This document shows, piece after piece, positions 11,951 to 23,116 of a stretch of DNA of 64,000 nt (its first letter is position 1; every line of letters begins with the position of its first letter). The translations under genes were made by a program, and so were the position numbers. The notes below the pieces were generated by a model. The model was not told the origin of the DNA, searched no databases, and worked only from the letters and a program-made list of their open reading frames with translations. Origin of the DNA: Acanthosoma haemorrhoidale (taxonomy: Eukaryota > Arthropoda > Insecta > Hemiptera > Acanthosomatidae); assembly GCA_930367205.1 (NCBI GenBank), contig OV884015.1:3162001-3226000 (forward strand), given 5' to 3'.

Positions 11951-13058
11951 ATGCTACAGCATCTGCGAGATATCTGCCTCCCTGCTATAAATGCTACAGC
12001 ATCTGCGAGCTATCTACTTCCCTGCTATAAATGCTACAGCATCTGCGAGATATCTACCTCCCTGCTATAAATGCTACAGCATCTGCGAGATATCTACCTC
12101 CCTGCTATAAATGCTACAGCATCTGCGAGATATCTACCTCCCTGCTATAAATGCTACAGCATCTGCGAGATATCTACCTCCCTGCTATAAATGCTACAGC
12201 ATGTGCGAGATATCTACCTCCCTGCTATAAATGCTACAGCATGTGCGAGATATCTAGCTCCCTGCTATAAATGCTACAGCATCTGCGAGATATCTACCTC
12301 CCTGCTATAAATGCTACAGCATGTGCGAGATATCTACCTCCCTGCTATAAATGCTACAGCATGTGCGAGATATCTACCTCCCTGCTATAAATGCTACAGC
12401 ATCTGCGAGATATCTACCTCCCTGCTATAAATGCTACAGCATCTGCGAGATATCTAGCTCCCTGCTATAAATGCTACAGCATCTGCGAGATATCTACCTC
12501 CCTGCTATAAATGCTACAGCATCTGCGAGATATCTACCTCCCTGCTATAAATGCTACAGCATCTGCGAGATATCTACCTCCCTGCTACAGTATCTGTGAG
12601 ATATCTGCCTCCCTGCTATAAATGCTACAGCATCTGCGAGATATCTACCTCCCTGCTATAAATGCTACAGTTTCTGCGAGATATCTACCTCCCTGCTATA
12701 AATGCTACAGCATGTGCGAGATATCTACCTCCCTGCTATAAGTGCTACAGCATCTGCGAGATATCTACCTCTCTGCTACAGTATCTGCGAGATATCTACC
12801 TCCCTGCTACATTATCTGCGAGATATCTACCTCCCTGCTACAGTATCTGCGAGATATCTACCTCCCTGCTACAGTATCTGCGAGATATCTGCCTCCCTGC
12901 TACAGTATCTGCGAGATATCTGCCTCCCTGCTACAGTATCTGCGAGATATCTACCTCCCTGCTACAGTATCTGCGAGATATCTACCTCCCTGCTACAGTA
13001 TCTGCGAGATATCTGCCTCCCTGCTACAGTATCTGCGAGATATCTACCTCCCTGCTAT
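11951..13058 (+). repeat. minisatellite array, 40-bp units grading into 31-bp units
   Basis: Units begin ATGCTACAGCATCTGCGAG and continue ATATCTACCTCCCTGCTATAA, giving exactly 40 bp. Sixteen head-to-tail copies start at 11951. One short unit follows at about 12591. Four more 40-bp copies run to about 12773. From there to 13052 come about nine 31-bp units that lack TATAAATGC and read CTGCTACAGTATCTGCGAG instead. Variants such as CATGTGCGAG and TATCTAGCTC recur, suggesting local block duplication. Every unit carries the palindrome AGATATCT. Overlapping open frames arise because the unit lacks stops in several frames; they are not genes. Confidence 0.98.
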
Positions 13059-16000
13059 AAATCCTATAAACTATCCTTCATTTGCAACATTGATACAGTT
13101 GGAATTTCCCAAGTAATTCATCAGTCAATTTATCATGGCACGTCAAGCCATCTAATTTCAAACAGTTAAATTTCACCATTGTATTTTAAACATGAGACAG
13201 AATAAGACTGCTTGTTAAAAAAAATACTTTTTATAAGAGCTGACTGATATTAAGTAGATAATGATTATATGGATATAGGAAAAGGACGGAAGCAGTTTTC
13301 CTTGAACTCAACACCGCATGGGATGTTTAACGGCGGTCGGTGAAGTTGTTTTGCTTCCGTTGTATCTTCCCACATGCATACCCTTTTCCTCCTTCTCCTA
13401 TCAAATTCCACAACTTAGCAAGGAAACACTAACTAAAATAGTAGATTCGGCAATTATTTTCCCTTACAACACATATCATATCCAACCGAATAGTCTCGGA
13501 ATAAAAAACTTCTCACACAAGTTACACAACTGAAAGGTGGGGAAAAAAAATTAAACTTTTTCGTGTCTGTAACCATTTAGTTTAAATATACAAAGAACGG
13601 CACTGATGAGGATGCCGAAATAAATGGTCCCCCCTCAAAAAACAATTTAAATTTAATCAAAAGTTCAAAAACGAAACGTAGCCACCTTTATTTATTTCGC
13701 AGTTGCCAATGTATCATATTCACGTAAACAGTTACGCAGAGCCTTCAGATGTTCAGTTTAGTCATCACTAATGGCGAACCGTAAGCATTCTTCTGCGCAA
13801 CCAAGTCACAATTAGTGTCGCTAATCGCGGCTTTCATCGCCCCCGCTACAGTTTAGAAAAGAATTAACTGTGCGAACATCCGTTTATTATTAAAAGGAAA
13901 AAAAAAAGAAATTATAATTGCGAGTGGATTAAAATAGAAACATCTTGATTAGGCTCAATCAAAATAAAAGGGTTATGAGTAGAGTTAATGAGTAGGGGTT
14001 AAATTAAGACTCAGCTGTGGATGGAACGTAACGGAAGTGGGAATTCTTCCGCCCGTCCTCCAGTTTCTTCCGCTGTGAAGGCATTCAAGTCCCCGATGCC
14101 CAGCTCACTCTGTCTCTCTCGCTGTATTTAATAATAGTATTTAGCTATCTAATTGCCTATTACTCCTATACCCGTATGTTTCGGTTAACAACTGATAAAG
14201 GCTTGAGAGGGTCACTTTTAAGCTTTCTCAAGTCATTTCACAGAAGGAAATTAAAAGGCAATCAATACGTAAACTTGTTATAATTTCTTTATTTGTTCAG
14301 GGAGCAATTTTCTTTTTTCATTTATTTTATTTAGTTGTATTTTTAAAAATAGCAGAATTTAGTACATAACCACTGTGAACAAATATCATTAAGTTAAAAT
14401 GGTAAATCCTAACGCTATAAAAGGCTGCCTCTGGTAAATAGTATATAATATAAATATACATATATAAGTATATGCTGTCCAGGTGATTTGCATACTAGAG
14501 TACTTCCTAGTGGCCACGACATTAAAGGTGGTAGAAGGCGAGGCACTTGAAACCAGATACTTATTGTAGATTGTAGCTCAATGATAGTTATGCCATTGTA
14601 CAATTTACAACAGGTCGATAGGAGGGAGAGCTAGAGAGCACTATTGTAATAATGAGTCTTTCAGAGACTTAGCGAGCGATGGCTATGCTATCAAACCGAT
14701 CCATTTAATCAAATTCCAAACAATGGACTCGAAGTCATCTATTTCATTTTATCCCTGTTTAGAATAAGTAGGGCTGCTTATTGGTTCATATTAATAGCTT
14801 CTATTAGGATCTTTTTATGCCACATTCCTTCAGTTATACTTAAATCATGATCGTTACGGATTATGAGTTCACTTTTGGATTAAATAATCCGTATTGATTT
14901 TTCTCAACTTTCACATCAAACAAATTTCCTCGCATTAAAACCGTTCGTTTGGTCTGCAGTTCCTTCTCTAACAGGCCTTTATCATTAGGCAAAAAAAAAA
15001 AGTGCGAATTGCTGGTTTTGATGTTTGGCTGGAAAAGATTGTTTATCAGAACATGGATGTAAATACGGACTCAAATGCTGGAGTGAACTTTATTAAGTGA
15101 ATTGGGCCCGAGGGCACGGGGAGGCAATAATGTATGGAATTATGGAAATTACAGGAATAGAGTGGCTGTCGGGCATTAGTGACCAACCACCACCCTGGGC
15201 TCACTCAGCACACATCATTGCTCTAGTCTTCTTTGTCTTTTATAATGCCTGCCTTTTAGAGCTCACACACTACAAAATGTAGAATAGTTAGAGTGAGAAC
15301 ATAATAAATTGGTGGCTGATGAAGAAACTTACCCTTCATACGGAGCCCTCTCCACACATGCAGGCAAACATATTGGAGTACATTTTACAGTCTTATGCGC
15401 CGTAGGCAAGCTGGCTATTATTCAGAAACTAAGCATTTCCTTAGAGGCAATGGTCTCCATTAATATAACGGTTAGTTATATAGTTTAACACTAACCACTA
15501 TGCCAGGGATTAATAGATTACCATTCCAAAGTGTACAACTCAGATACAAATCAATTAAAAAGTGTGTTTTTTTCGGTGTATCTTTGCTTCTAAATTATTA
15601 GCATTTCTAACGGACATTATCACTAAAACTTGGAAAAAAATAATGCCATTTACATAGTTGAATAGTGCAAGGACTAGCATGAGTACGGGCTGCCTAATAC
15701 ACCGAGTCATGTTATTCATTTGAATAAACTAGCTAGAAGCACACGTAGATCAGATAGAGGTTGAGTTCTCTTCAGATGCCTATCTTAATTATTCATTACT
15801 GCTGTCTGTTCAACGAGTACTCACATAAATACTCTACTATTTGATGCTACTGGTTGTAACCTCGCTCAGATCTTTGCCACAATTGTCTCTAATTATTTTT
15901 ATCTGTACAACTTTTTAGTTATATTAAACAAGAGCTGAGAGTCTCTAGTATCACAAGTGACAATGGACATCTGTGAACCTTTAAGTAAATCATATCTTCC

Positions 16001-16320
16001 TCTATCTGCATATTCAAAGACCGTCCCTCACTGTTTATACTTATCTTTAGATATATTGCATCTATTTCTCTTTTAGTCGGTGCATGTATGTTATATGAAA
16101 TGTATTGTTCCAGACTGCGAGAGGAGCGAGGCGAGACTGAGAGAGCGCTGGCTCTGGACCAGAAGCCGAGAGACCTTAGTTCGCACAATGGTGAGTAGCC
16201 AATGAGTGATATTAAAGTATATTTAAGATAGTATAGGTCTGGCAGGCAAAGTGAAGCGTCAGGCCTATACAACCCTCGGGGATTAGCTCATCCTCTTGTA
16301 AGGTGTTTACTGTTCCTCAG

Positions 16321-16473
16321 GCTCTTCGACGGGACAGAGTCCGGTTCTCAACCTGTCCAAGTCCAACTGCGAGGCCAGCGGGAGCGAGGCGGGTGGTACC
16401 GGCCCCGAAGACGAAGACGAGGAGGACGAAGGCGCAGAAAGTGACCAGGATGACGTCAGTGACAAGGAGCAAG
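16321..16473 (+). CDS. dac: dachshund (dac/DACH) internal exon A, acidic linker
   Basis: This exon encodes part of the linker between the N-terminal and C-terminal domains of Dachshund, a nuclear transcription cofactor of the Ski/Sno/Dac family that works with Eyes absent and Sine oculis. Seen: a good acceptor (tgtttactgttcctcag) ends at 16320 and a donor (gtaaca) starts at 16474. The exon is 153 nt: 2 nt finishing a split codon, 50 codons, and 1 nt of the next, so phase 1 to 1. The protein has SPVLNLSKS near the start, then a Gly/Ser/Glu stretch and a run of Asp/Glu (PEDEDEEDEGAESDQDD) ending in VSDKEQ. Codons are GC-rich at third positions, unlike the AT-rich flanks. The phase joins exactly to exon B. 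The VLNLSK motif and acidic run fit the DACH linker; most of the certainty comes from the splice to exon B. Open frames on the opposite strand here are shadows. Confidence 0.88.
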
Positions 16474-18939
16474 GTAACATAACGACTCCTATATTGTAGG
16501 TTATGTACTGTATGCCATTTTCTTTCGGAGACATTAAACCCGGGCATTTGCGATAAACACCATTAGACTACATCATACGCTTTGTGAGTACATTATCCTG
16601 GTCCTATGCTCCTATGAGTGGGCTCAGAAGAAAAAAATTAAACGTTTACTCTGATTAGGATTGCATATTAGCTCGCTTTTGAATTTTACAAAGAACAAAA
16701 TTGTGATAGAATGTGGATATTCATTTTTCGTAGTGGCCAGTTTCCAGAAACAGAAGACCTTACTGGTCATCAGGTAGAGATTGCCTAGAAGTTTTCAGAA
16801 TAGAAATTCGCATGCGATTTTCACTTGAATTTATTGAAAATTCAATCAAAGTAGGGGTTTGTTAAAATCCCATTTAGCCGAGTCTTACACCTGATCTCAA
16901 AATGTCAGTTTTTGCTGTGGCCTAAATACAGCTATTGTTGATCATTATAAATAATTACCTGATGATCCTCCGGTTGGCTATTGGCTACGATCCGGCAACT
17001 GTATGTATTATTTGTCCGACAGTTATTAATAGTCACTTATCTCAACTGTTTATCCCACATTAATTCCAGTTATTGTTTGGATAAATTGCATGTTAATCAA
17101 GATACAATAAGGATAATCCGAATCATTTTTGGCTAAAGGCTAAAATATTTTTTTCCTGATTGGGTCCCCTGTCGCCCCTCCAAGAAGACATTCCAGGACT
17201 GTTTTATCCTCACAGCTAATTATTATTAACGACATGGCAGGCCGATAACTCATACATCATGGGCACGCTATCTCCGTGGGCAGGAATATATCTTGGGATT
17301 CTGCCCCTTAGCCCAGTTAGTAATATTTTAATTTATATTTGATATGTTCCTTGCTTATTTTCTTTTTCAGCGGCTGTTGGTAATGCCGGGGCTAATGTCG
17401 ATAAATCATCGGCAAAGTGTTTTATAACCAGCTCCTGGCTACTTGGCTTTTTGTAATCTCGGCTAGTGCCATCTCTCCCTCCGTGTCCGCAAATAGAAAT
17501 AGACAACTTTAAATAATTTTCATTTAATCACGGCATCGTCAAGCAATAAAACATAATACGGCTTGTTAATTTGCAGAAGCCGTGACTCTAGATCTATCCT
17601 AACCACCTCCTCTCCTCTTTTTTCAACAATTATTTAATTATAAGCCTTTGATATATTCACCACATAATCTTAGAACACTTTTTCAAACATATTTTTCCCG
17701 GTTCATTTTAAAGAAATATATTAAGTAACTGACTAGATTAATTTTTTAAGTCAATAACTTTATTTCAAAATAAGAAGAAAACAATTTATTTTTGAAAAAG
17801 TGTTTATTTTTCATAGGAATCATTCAATAGCCTTAAAGAATTATAATAATCCAAACTATAGCACCTTGTCACGTTTTGTGCTATAGGTTTTAGTTTGAAG
17901 GAGAGTTTTTGAAATTGTAATTTGTAATTGTCATTTATGGATCGTAAAAGTTTAAAATACTTTTGGCGCATGAGAGAAAGAATGGAGAGAAAAGGGGATG
18001 TTGCGTGGGGACTCGGCCCGTCCATATTTCATCGTCATTATTAAAATAAATTTATGGCCGTTAAAGAGGATTTATAATATTGGATTTATTGCCATTTATA
18101 TTCCGTGACAAATGACCCAACATCAGGCTACCGTGGGTCTGTCGTTGGCCGATTCATCCGCCAGAATATTTTTAGCTATACTTAGCAGCGCACAATGTTG
18201 AGATAATAGACATTTGAAGCATTGTCCACATTCCTATTGGAAAGTAAAACCTATTTCTCGCTCTTTCCTAAAATGTGAACCCTCTTGAATGAACGGTGAC
18301 CTGAAGAGGCAATGAACATTTTCTTATTGCAAGCTCTGCCTGTGATATGCATAAATAAACTGCCAATATGTAATAAAAACTGAGAAGCAAGAAAAAAAAA
18401 TAGAGAATCGGCGGGCGCGGGTGTTTCATTAATTGCTACACGCCTTGGCGGGAGAGAGAAGGAAGGAGCTACAAGAAATGGGACAGCTGGTACAGGCCAG
18501 TGCCATTAGTATAACAGTGCTCCTATATAGAAGGCACTGAATATCGATTAGTCACAATGGATTGTTCTTCCATGTTCGACCACTTACATCCGCTCGGAGC
18601 GAAATGTTTTCTGACAGTCCCCCCTCCCGATAACAAACCAATAAACTTAGCTTGATAGTTTTCCAATTCTTGTTGTTTGTTCACTTTGAATTTATGATTA
18701 CATCCTTATTGTTGTAACCAAGCACCCACCCTTCCTGGCATTAACTATGTCTTACATACATATAGCTATCCACCCTCATTTCTTTGCTCTGACAAATTGA
18801 CATTGTTATTGATCATTATATGTACAATTAATTTATAAATTGTCCCAAGGTCAGATGAACCTGCTGGGAATAATTGGTATTGCGAAGGTACCATGGTGTA
18901 TGGTACATGGTGTATGGTACATGGTATATGGTGTTGCAG
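16474..18939 (+). other. dac: dac intron between exons A and B
   Basis: A 2,466-bp phase-1 intron. It holds a GC-richer mixed block around 16960-17480 (TAAT and GATAA cores, possible regulatory DNA) and an AT-rich middle. A short GC-rich segment lies near 18410-18450. A 14-bp repeat fills its last 48 bases. No other exon or mobile element is recognised. Confidence 0.85.
18892..18933 (+). repeat. 14-bp x 3 tandem repeat abutting the exon B acceptor
   Basis: Three consecutive copies of CATGGTGTATGGTA lie at 18892-18905, 18906-18919 and 18920-18933; the third has two changes. They end six bases before the exon. The repeat replaces the usual pyrimidine tract and contains no AG, so from 18888 to the acceptor AG at 18938-18939 there is no competing AG. 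Confidence 0.9.
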
Positions 18940-19164
18940 AACTGTCGGACACCGGAGAAGGCGGGCACTCTCCGACGGCAGTCTCCCCGCACGCCCTCAA
19001 CTACTCTGCTGCATTGACGGCGGCGACGAGCGGCCCCCAGACTGCGCCCACCTCCGACCCCAGCATATCCTCCACAGAGACCTTGCTCAGGAACATCCAG
19101 GGACTCCTTAAGGTGGCCGCTGACAACGCCAGGCAGCAAGAGAGGCAGATCAACTACGAGAAAG
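18940..19164 (+). CDS. dac: dachshund exon B, start of C-terminal Dachbox-C (DD2) helix
   Basis: This exon encodes the entry into the conserved C-terminal helical domain of Dachshund, the part known to bind the Eya protein. Seen: 225 nt, phase 1 to 1, 75 residues including the split first Glu. Residues 1-41 are a low-complexity Ser/Thr/Pro/Ala linker (LSDTGEGGHSPTAVSPHALN and on). From about residue 44 it reads SSTETLLRNIQGLLKVAADN and continues as a charged helix ARQQERQINYEK. This is the Dachbox-C signature shared by insect Dac and vertebrate DACH1/2. The donor is strong (AAAG/gtgagt). The acceptor is odd: gtgttgcag follows a 14-bp ATGGT-rich repeat with no pyrimidine tract. The frame is also open about 100 bp upstream of the acceptor, so an extended exon beginning at another AG (for example after 18848) is possible but less likely. 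Confidence 0.96.
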
Positions 19165-21399
19165 GTGAGTCTATTTAACTTTGACTGTCCCTTAAGACGC
19201 TAATGTAGTAACTTCAAAATTATTATACGAATGAGATTGGGTACACAATGTATACCTCGCAATAAGGAAATACTGTCGAGAAATCACAAATAACAGAACG
19301 CAAGACATTTTTATTAGTTATTTTCACAGCGATGAAGCCATTTAATTTTCCTTTTCCTTAATTCTTAATCTTTAACCATTTAGCGCAAGTACTGAAGAGC
19401 ATTAGAGTAATATTCCTTGGGACAAAGCAAAGGCTCAGAAATGTGCATTGGGAGGAGATGAGGTATAGCGATATGAGCAGCACCTGATAGGCTATTAGGA
19501 GCATGCCAAATCGCTATGGTGACTAGATATCCGAAGAAGATGAAGAGAAAGAGAGGAGGAATAATGATCGGGGATCGAGAAGGCACTGAATGGCGGCTAA
19601 ATGCAGTCTGTGCCGGACCATCAATTAGGACTCGTTCGCAGCCAAATCTAATCCCAGTGAGTCCATCTCCGAACGCCTCATTCCACAGCAGTTACTCTCA
19701 AAGTATCAGCTTATCTTTAGCTTGTTCATTTCTTCCTTAAACCTTTTAATTCTCAATGAAATATTATGGAAAGTAAGACGTTAGGGATCGGTTGGTGGCT
19801 GTGGTAGCAGGCTTCGTTAAAGGAATGCAATCGATATGACATCTACACAATCCCAAGTGAACTATCTATCTGTAGAGGAGATTTTAATGTTAAGTTGCCA
19901 GTAGGTTTATGGAAGTGTATTCCAAAGGTATAATGTCGTGAATATTACCAGCCACAAATGAGATCTCAGCTAATGATTACTTCTGCGGTGGGCTCTGGTG
20001 TTCCAGCCCAGTTACCTCTGAGAAAATTAAGTAAGTGAGTGTATTGTATTGAATTTGTCTCAGTATAGTCTCACTATACTTATCCAATGGAAATTATACG
20101 GTAATATTTCTGTAAAAGACAAAAGTACCTAAATCAGGTTAATATAACATATTTATTTTTTTCTTGTTTGTTAGAAAACAATCAGTTTGACGTCTTTAGG
20201 ATTGTAAATTACTAAATATGTTTGTACAAGAAGCCATAAGAGGATTACTGCGTGTAAATAAGCTAACATGTTTTTGTTTTTTAATTTATGAAATCAAATC
20301 TCAACTGCTTTAATTATCCTAATGATTTATTAAAAGAGAAACAAAAAGGTCTGGTTGTTTAAAGAAACAGCAAATAAAAAGAGATTAAGTGAAAAGAAGG
20401 ATTTAGGTTTATCATTTGTTTGCCAGATGCCGTGCTTTACTGTTTTACGATATTTAATCTGTTACTATCTGCCTTTGCCTAGCGTTACAACTTATTTGCA
20501 GGAGAATTGTAAAAGAGTAGTGAAAAAGAAAACAGTGTTGAGAGTCCTAATGAAATACGACCAACAAGGACAACTTGCCGTTGTAATAACATTATGTTTC
20601 TGACTTCAGCTCCTAGTAGAGGAAAAGGGGTTCTCGTTCAGTTTTCTGAACGACTTCCATCAAAGAGGTAATGATGATGCTGTTGAGAGATGGCGAGTGG
20701 ATCACGCGTGCTATCTAGCCAAGCCCTTGATGGCTTTATTCTGGTCCAGGTCTTCTTCGTGCCATCAGTGTACTCACCATAGTTCATCCTCGTTTGTACA
20801 TTGCTCTTTTTACCAGCTAAAATATTATTATGTCAATAATGAGCTCAAGTGTAGTAATATATTTCATAAATACAAGCTCAATTTCCGAAATAGCAATGAA
20901 AGGGACAGTTCATCTTAAATACTACTTAAATATTCCTTTACCATGAGAAACGAATTACAACTTTAAATGTTAAATAGCTATGATTTGAGAAATATTAAAA
21001 GTAAGAGAAATGAGACCGAGTTTGCTCACTTACAATGTTTGTAATTTGTTTCCTCCACACTTCCTCTTATTATATTTAAGCCAAATCAAATTTCTGCACA
21101 ATCCTGGTATTTTCTCTTCGTTTTTAAATTGGATCATTTTTATGAGCACCGCCGTAGAACATATAGACATATCTGTTCGAAATTTGAGACTCGGACTTTT
21201 GATTGCTCATTCGCACCTCTGCCGGGCTAAAATGTAAATATACCTGATTCCAAAATTATTAAAATTGCCTAATTCTATCGGCTGAATAATCCCGAAGTCT
21301 TAAATTAATTTTTTTTCATCGTCACATTTTTTCCATCTAAATCGTGACAGAACTACTGCTCGTTACACACTATATATTTCTTCCACCTTATATTTGTTA

Positions 21400-21630
21400 A
21401 TTAAGCCCGTAAGAGAGGGCTAAGTGGTTCCATGGACCCTCTAGCTGTTTATTGCTACTGCCCCGAAGAGAATGCAAGGCAGATACAGATCTGTGGGTAA
21501 TTGAGACGTTACATGGTCGCCAACCATGGCTTAATTACACCGTTGGGTCACGACCCGCCACTGGCTCTGTGTACACCTAGCGACAACTCGCATGCCCTAA
21601 CAAGTGTCTCCTCTCTTGTACTGCCGTAGA
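21400..21630. other. candidate conserved non-coding block
   Basis: Starts TTAATTAAGCCCG and includes GTAATTGAG, CTTAATTAC and GGGTCACGACCC in GC-richer, non-repetitive, non-coding sequence. Possible enhancer; conservation untested. Confidence 0.3.
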
Positions 21631-22964
21631 AAGCATATCCTATACTCTGTACATTGCTGTCGTGTATCAAGTATAAAAGTGCCTTATTATTACAGTTCCT
21701 CAATTAAACTAGATAATAATAATGTATAAGAGATTTTTTTGGTAAATATTTATTTGAAAAAACCCTACCCTGATAGGGCAATGATATTATGATGAATTAT
21801 ATCATTCGTACCATATATACAATTCATTCACTCTCTCATTCATAAAATATTTGTAATACAGTGTAATACTGTTCATATACATAGCCTATGGTTCCATCAA
21901 TCCGCTGCACAATTGTCGCCTTCCCAGCTATGGAGAATGAGGGAGGTCCTCCTAATTGTAAGGGATTCCTCCGCTGGATATTTTTATAGTGAAAAAATAA
22001 TACATGAAACGGAACAAAAATAAACCGCTGTTAGATGTTTATTTGGGAAAAGGTTAAAAATGAAATGACTTTTGCTACTAGTATTGTAGTAAGTAGTTAT
22101 AGAGCTTATTGCTATCAGGCAATAGAGCGACAAAGTGCCGTGAAGATGAAAAGATAAAAGAAGAAAGATTAATCCTCGGAAGACTAAATGGGAAACATTT
22201 AAAGAGGGAAGAGCGAACGTGACTGCTTGTAATCAAACTACGATGGGCCTTCTCACAGTGATACGACTCACTGCTTTGGAATGCCGTCGCATTAGCAACC
22301 TGCACATATCATATGCTCACCTGGGCACAAACAGTCGTTTACACTCTATTTATTATATATATATTAATAGTTATGTTTAATTTGACACCAAGCCAGTATT
22401 ATCACTAATAACATAGACAAGGCAAATCTGGCTAACTAAAATAGATATCACATAACAAAGACGCAAAGTAAAATGAAGTTTAAACCTCTATTTAGAATGT
22501 AACAAAAATAAATCCCAGTAAAGAAATTTATCGATGAACGTCCTAAAAAATAAGACGAGAGAAAAAATGAGCATAAAGGTGCCACTCAAGCATCCACATG
22601 TATACGGTTAAAATATATATATATATGTATGTATATAAAAAGTCAAAATAAATAAAGGACTACACATGAAATAGGTTCTCCGAGGGAGAGGCTAAAAATG
22701 AAAGAAGAGGCATCTATTGTGATATTAATGGTATTTTTCTACCCCCGTTACTATAATATAAAGGGCATATAGGATTGTCATCTTATAAATGGGATCATTA
22801 ATATTTATAGGATATTGGACTCACGGACTCTTGCTCAACGTAGCAATATCCTGGTCAAAGGGAAAGGTGATGCATTGCCGTTGAACTGTCTTAGTCTACT
22901 ATCAAGTAGCTATTTAAATTTCAATACATACTTGCACGTTTCGTCTCTTTTCTATGTTATCTAG

Positions 22965-23116
22965 ACCTGGACAAAGTGGCATTGACAACAATCCAATTAT
23001 CGAAAGAGAAGGTCCCAAACGCGAAATTCAAGTCAGTCTGCTCTGCCAAAGCCCACTTTAAATATGCTGCACTTGACAACTCTAGAAAACACGTAGATCT
23101 GAAAGCCCTCCATTTG
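22965..23116 (+). other. exon-like open segment of unknown origin
   Basis: The sequence is open for 152 nt between an acceptor-like end (tgttatctag, after a pyrimidine-rich stretch cgtttcgtctcttttcta) and a donor-like gttagt. Entered in phase 1, as dac exons are, it reads LDKVALTTIQLSKEKVPNAK and then a Lys-rich stretch ending KHVDLKALHL. It leaves in phase 0, so it cannot be a simple cassette between exons B and C. An alternative terminal exon is possible: reading on meets a stop at about 23147. I do not recognise the protein. The opposite strand is also open here, which weakens the case. Confidence 0.18.

Larger units (their letters stand above)
1..16320 (+). other. dac: dac intron (5' flank of exon A)
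   Basis: No coding exon of dac is recognised in these 16.3 kb. The DNA is mostly AT-rich and non-repetitive, with separate entries for its tandem arrays, hairpins, G/C tracts and the GC-richer blocks at 1420-1700, 3590-3800 and 7180-8000. The N-terminal DNA-binding Dachbox-N is absent, so this is most simply one long intron or its 3' part. A short unrecognised linker exon hidden here cannot be excluded, because the linker is poorly conserved. Confidence 0.7.

Noticed and set aside
12662..13169. Three overlapping open frames of 124-155 codons with repeated SARYLPPCYSICEIS-type peptides
   Set aside because: They are translations of the minisatellite in all three frames and have no independent support.
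16307..16547. Minus-strand open frames rich in Ser/Pro over exon A
   Set aside because: They are shadows of the GC-rich dac exon on the opposite strand; the + frame has splice sites and family similarity.
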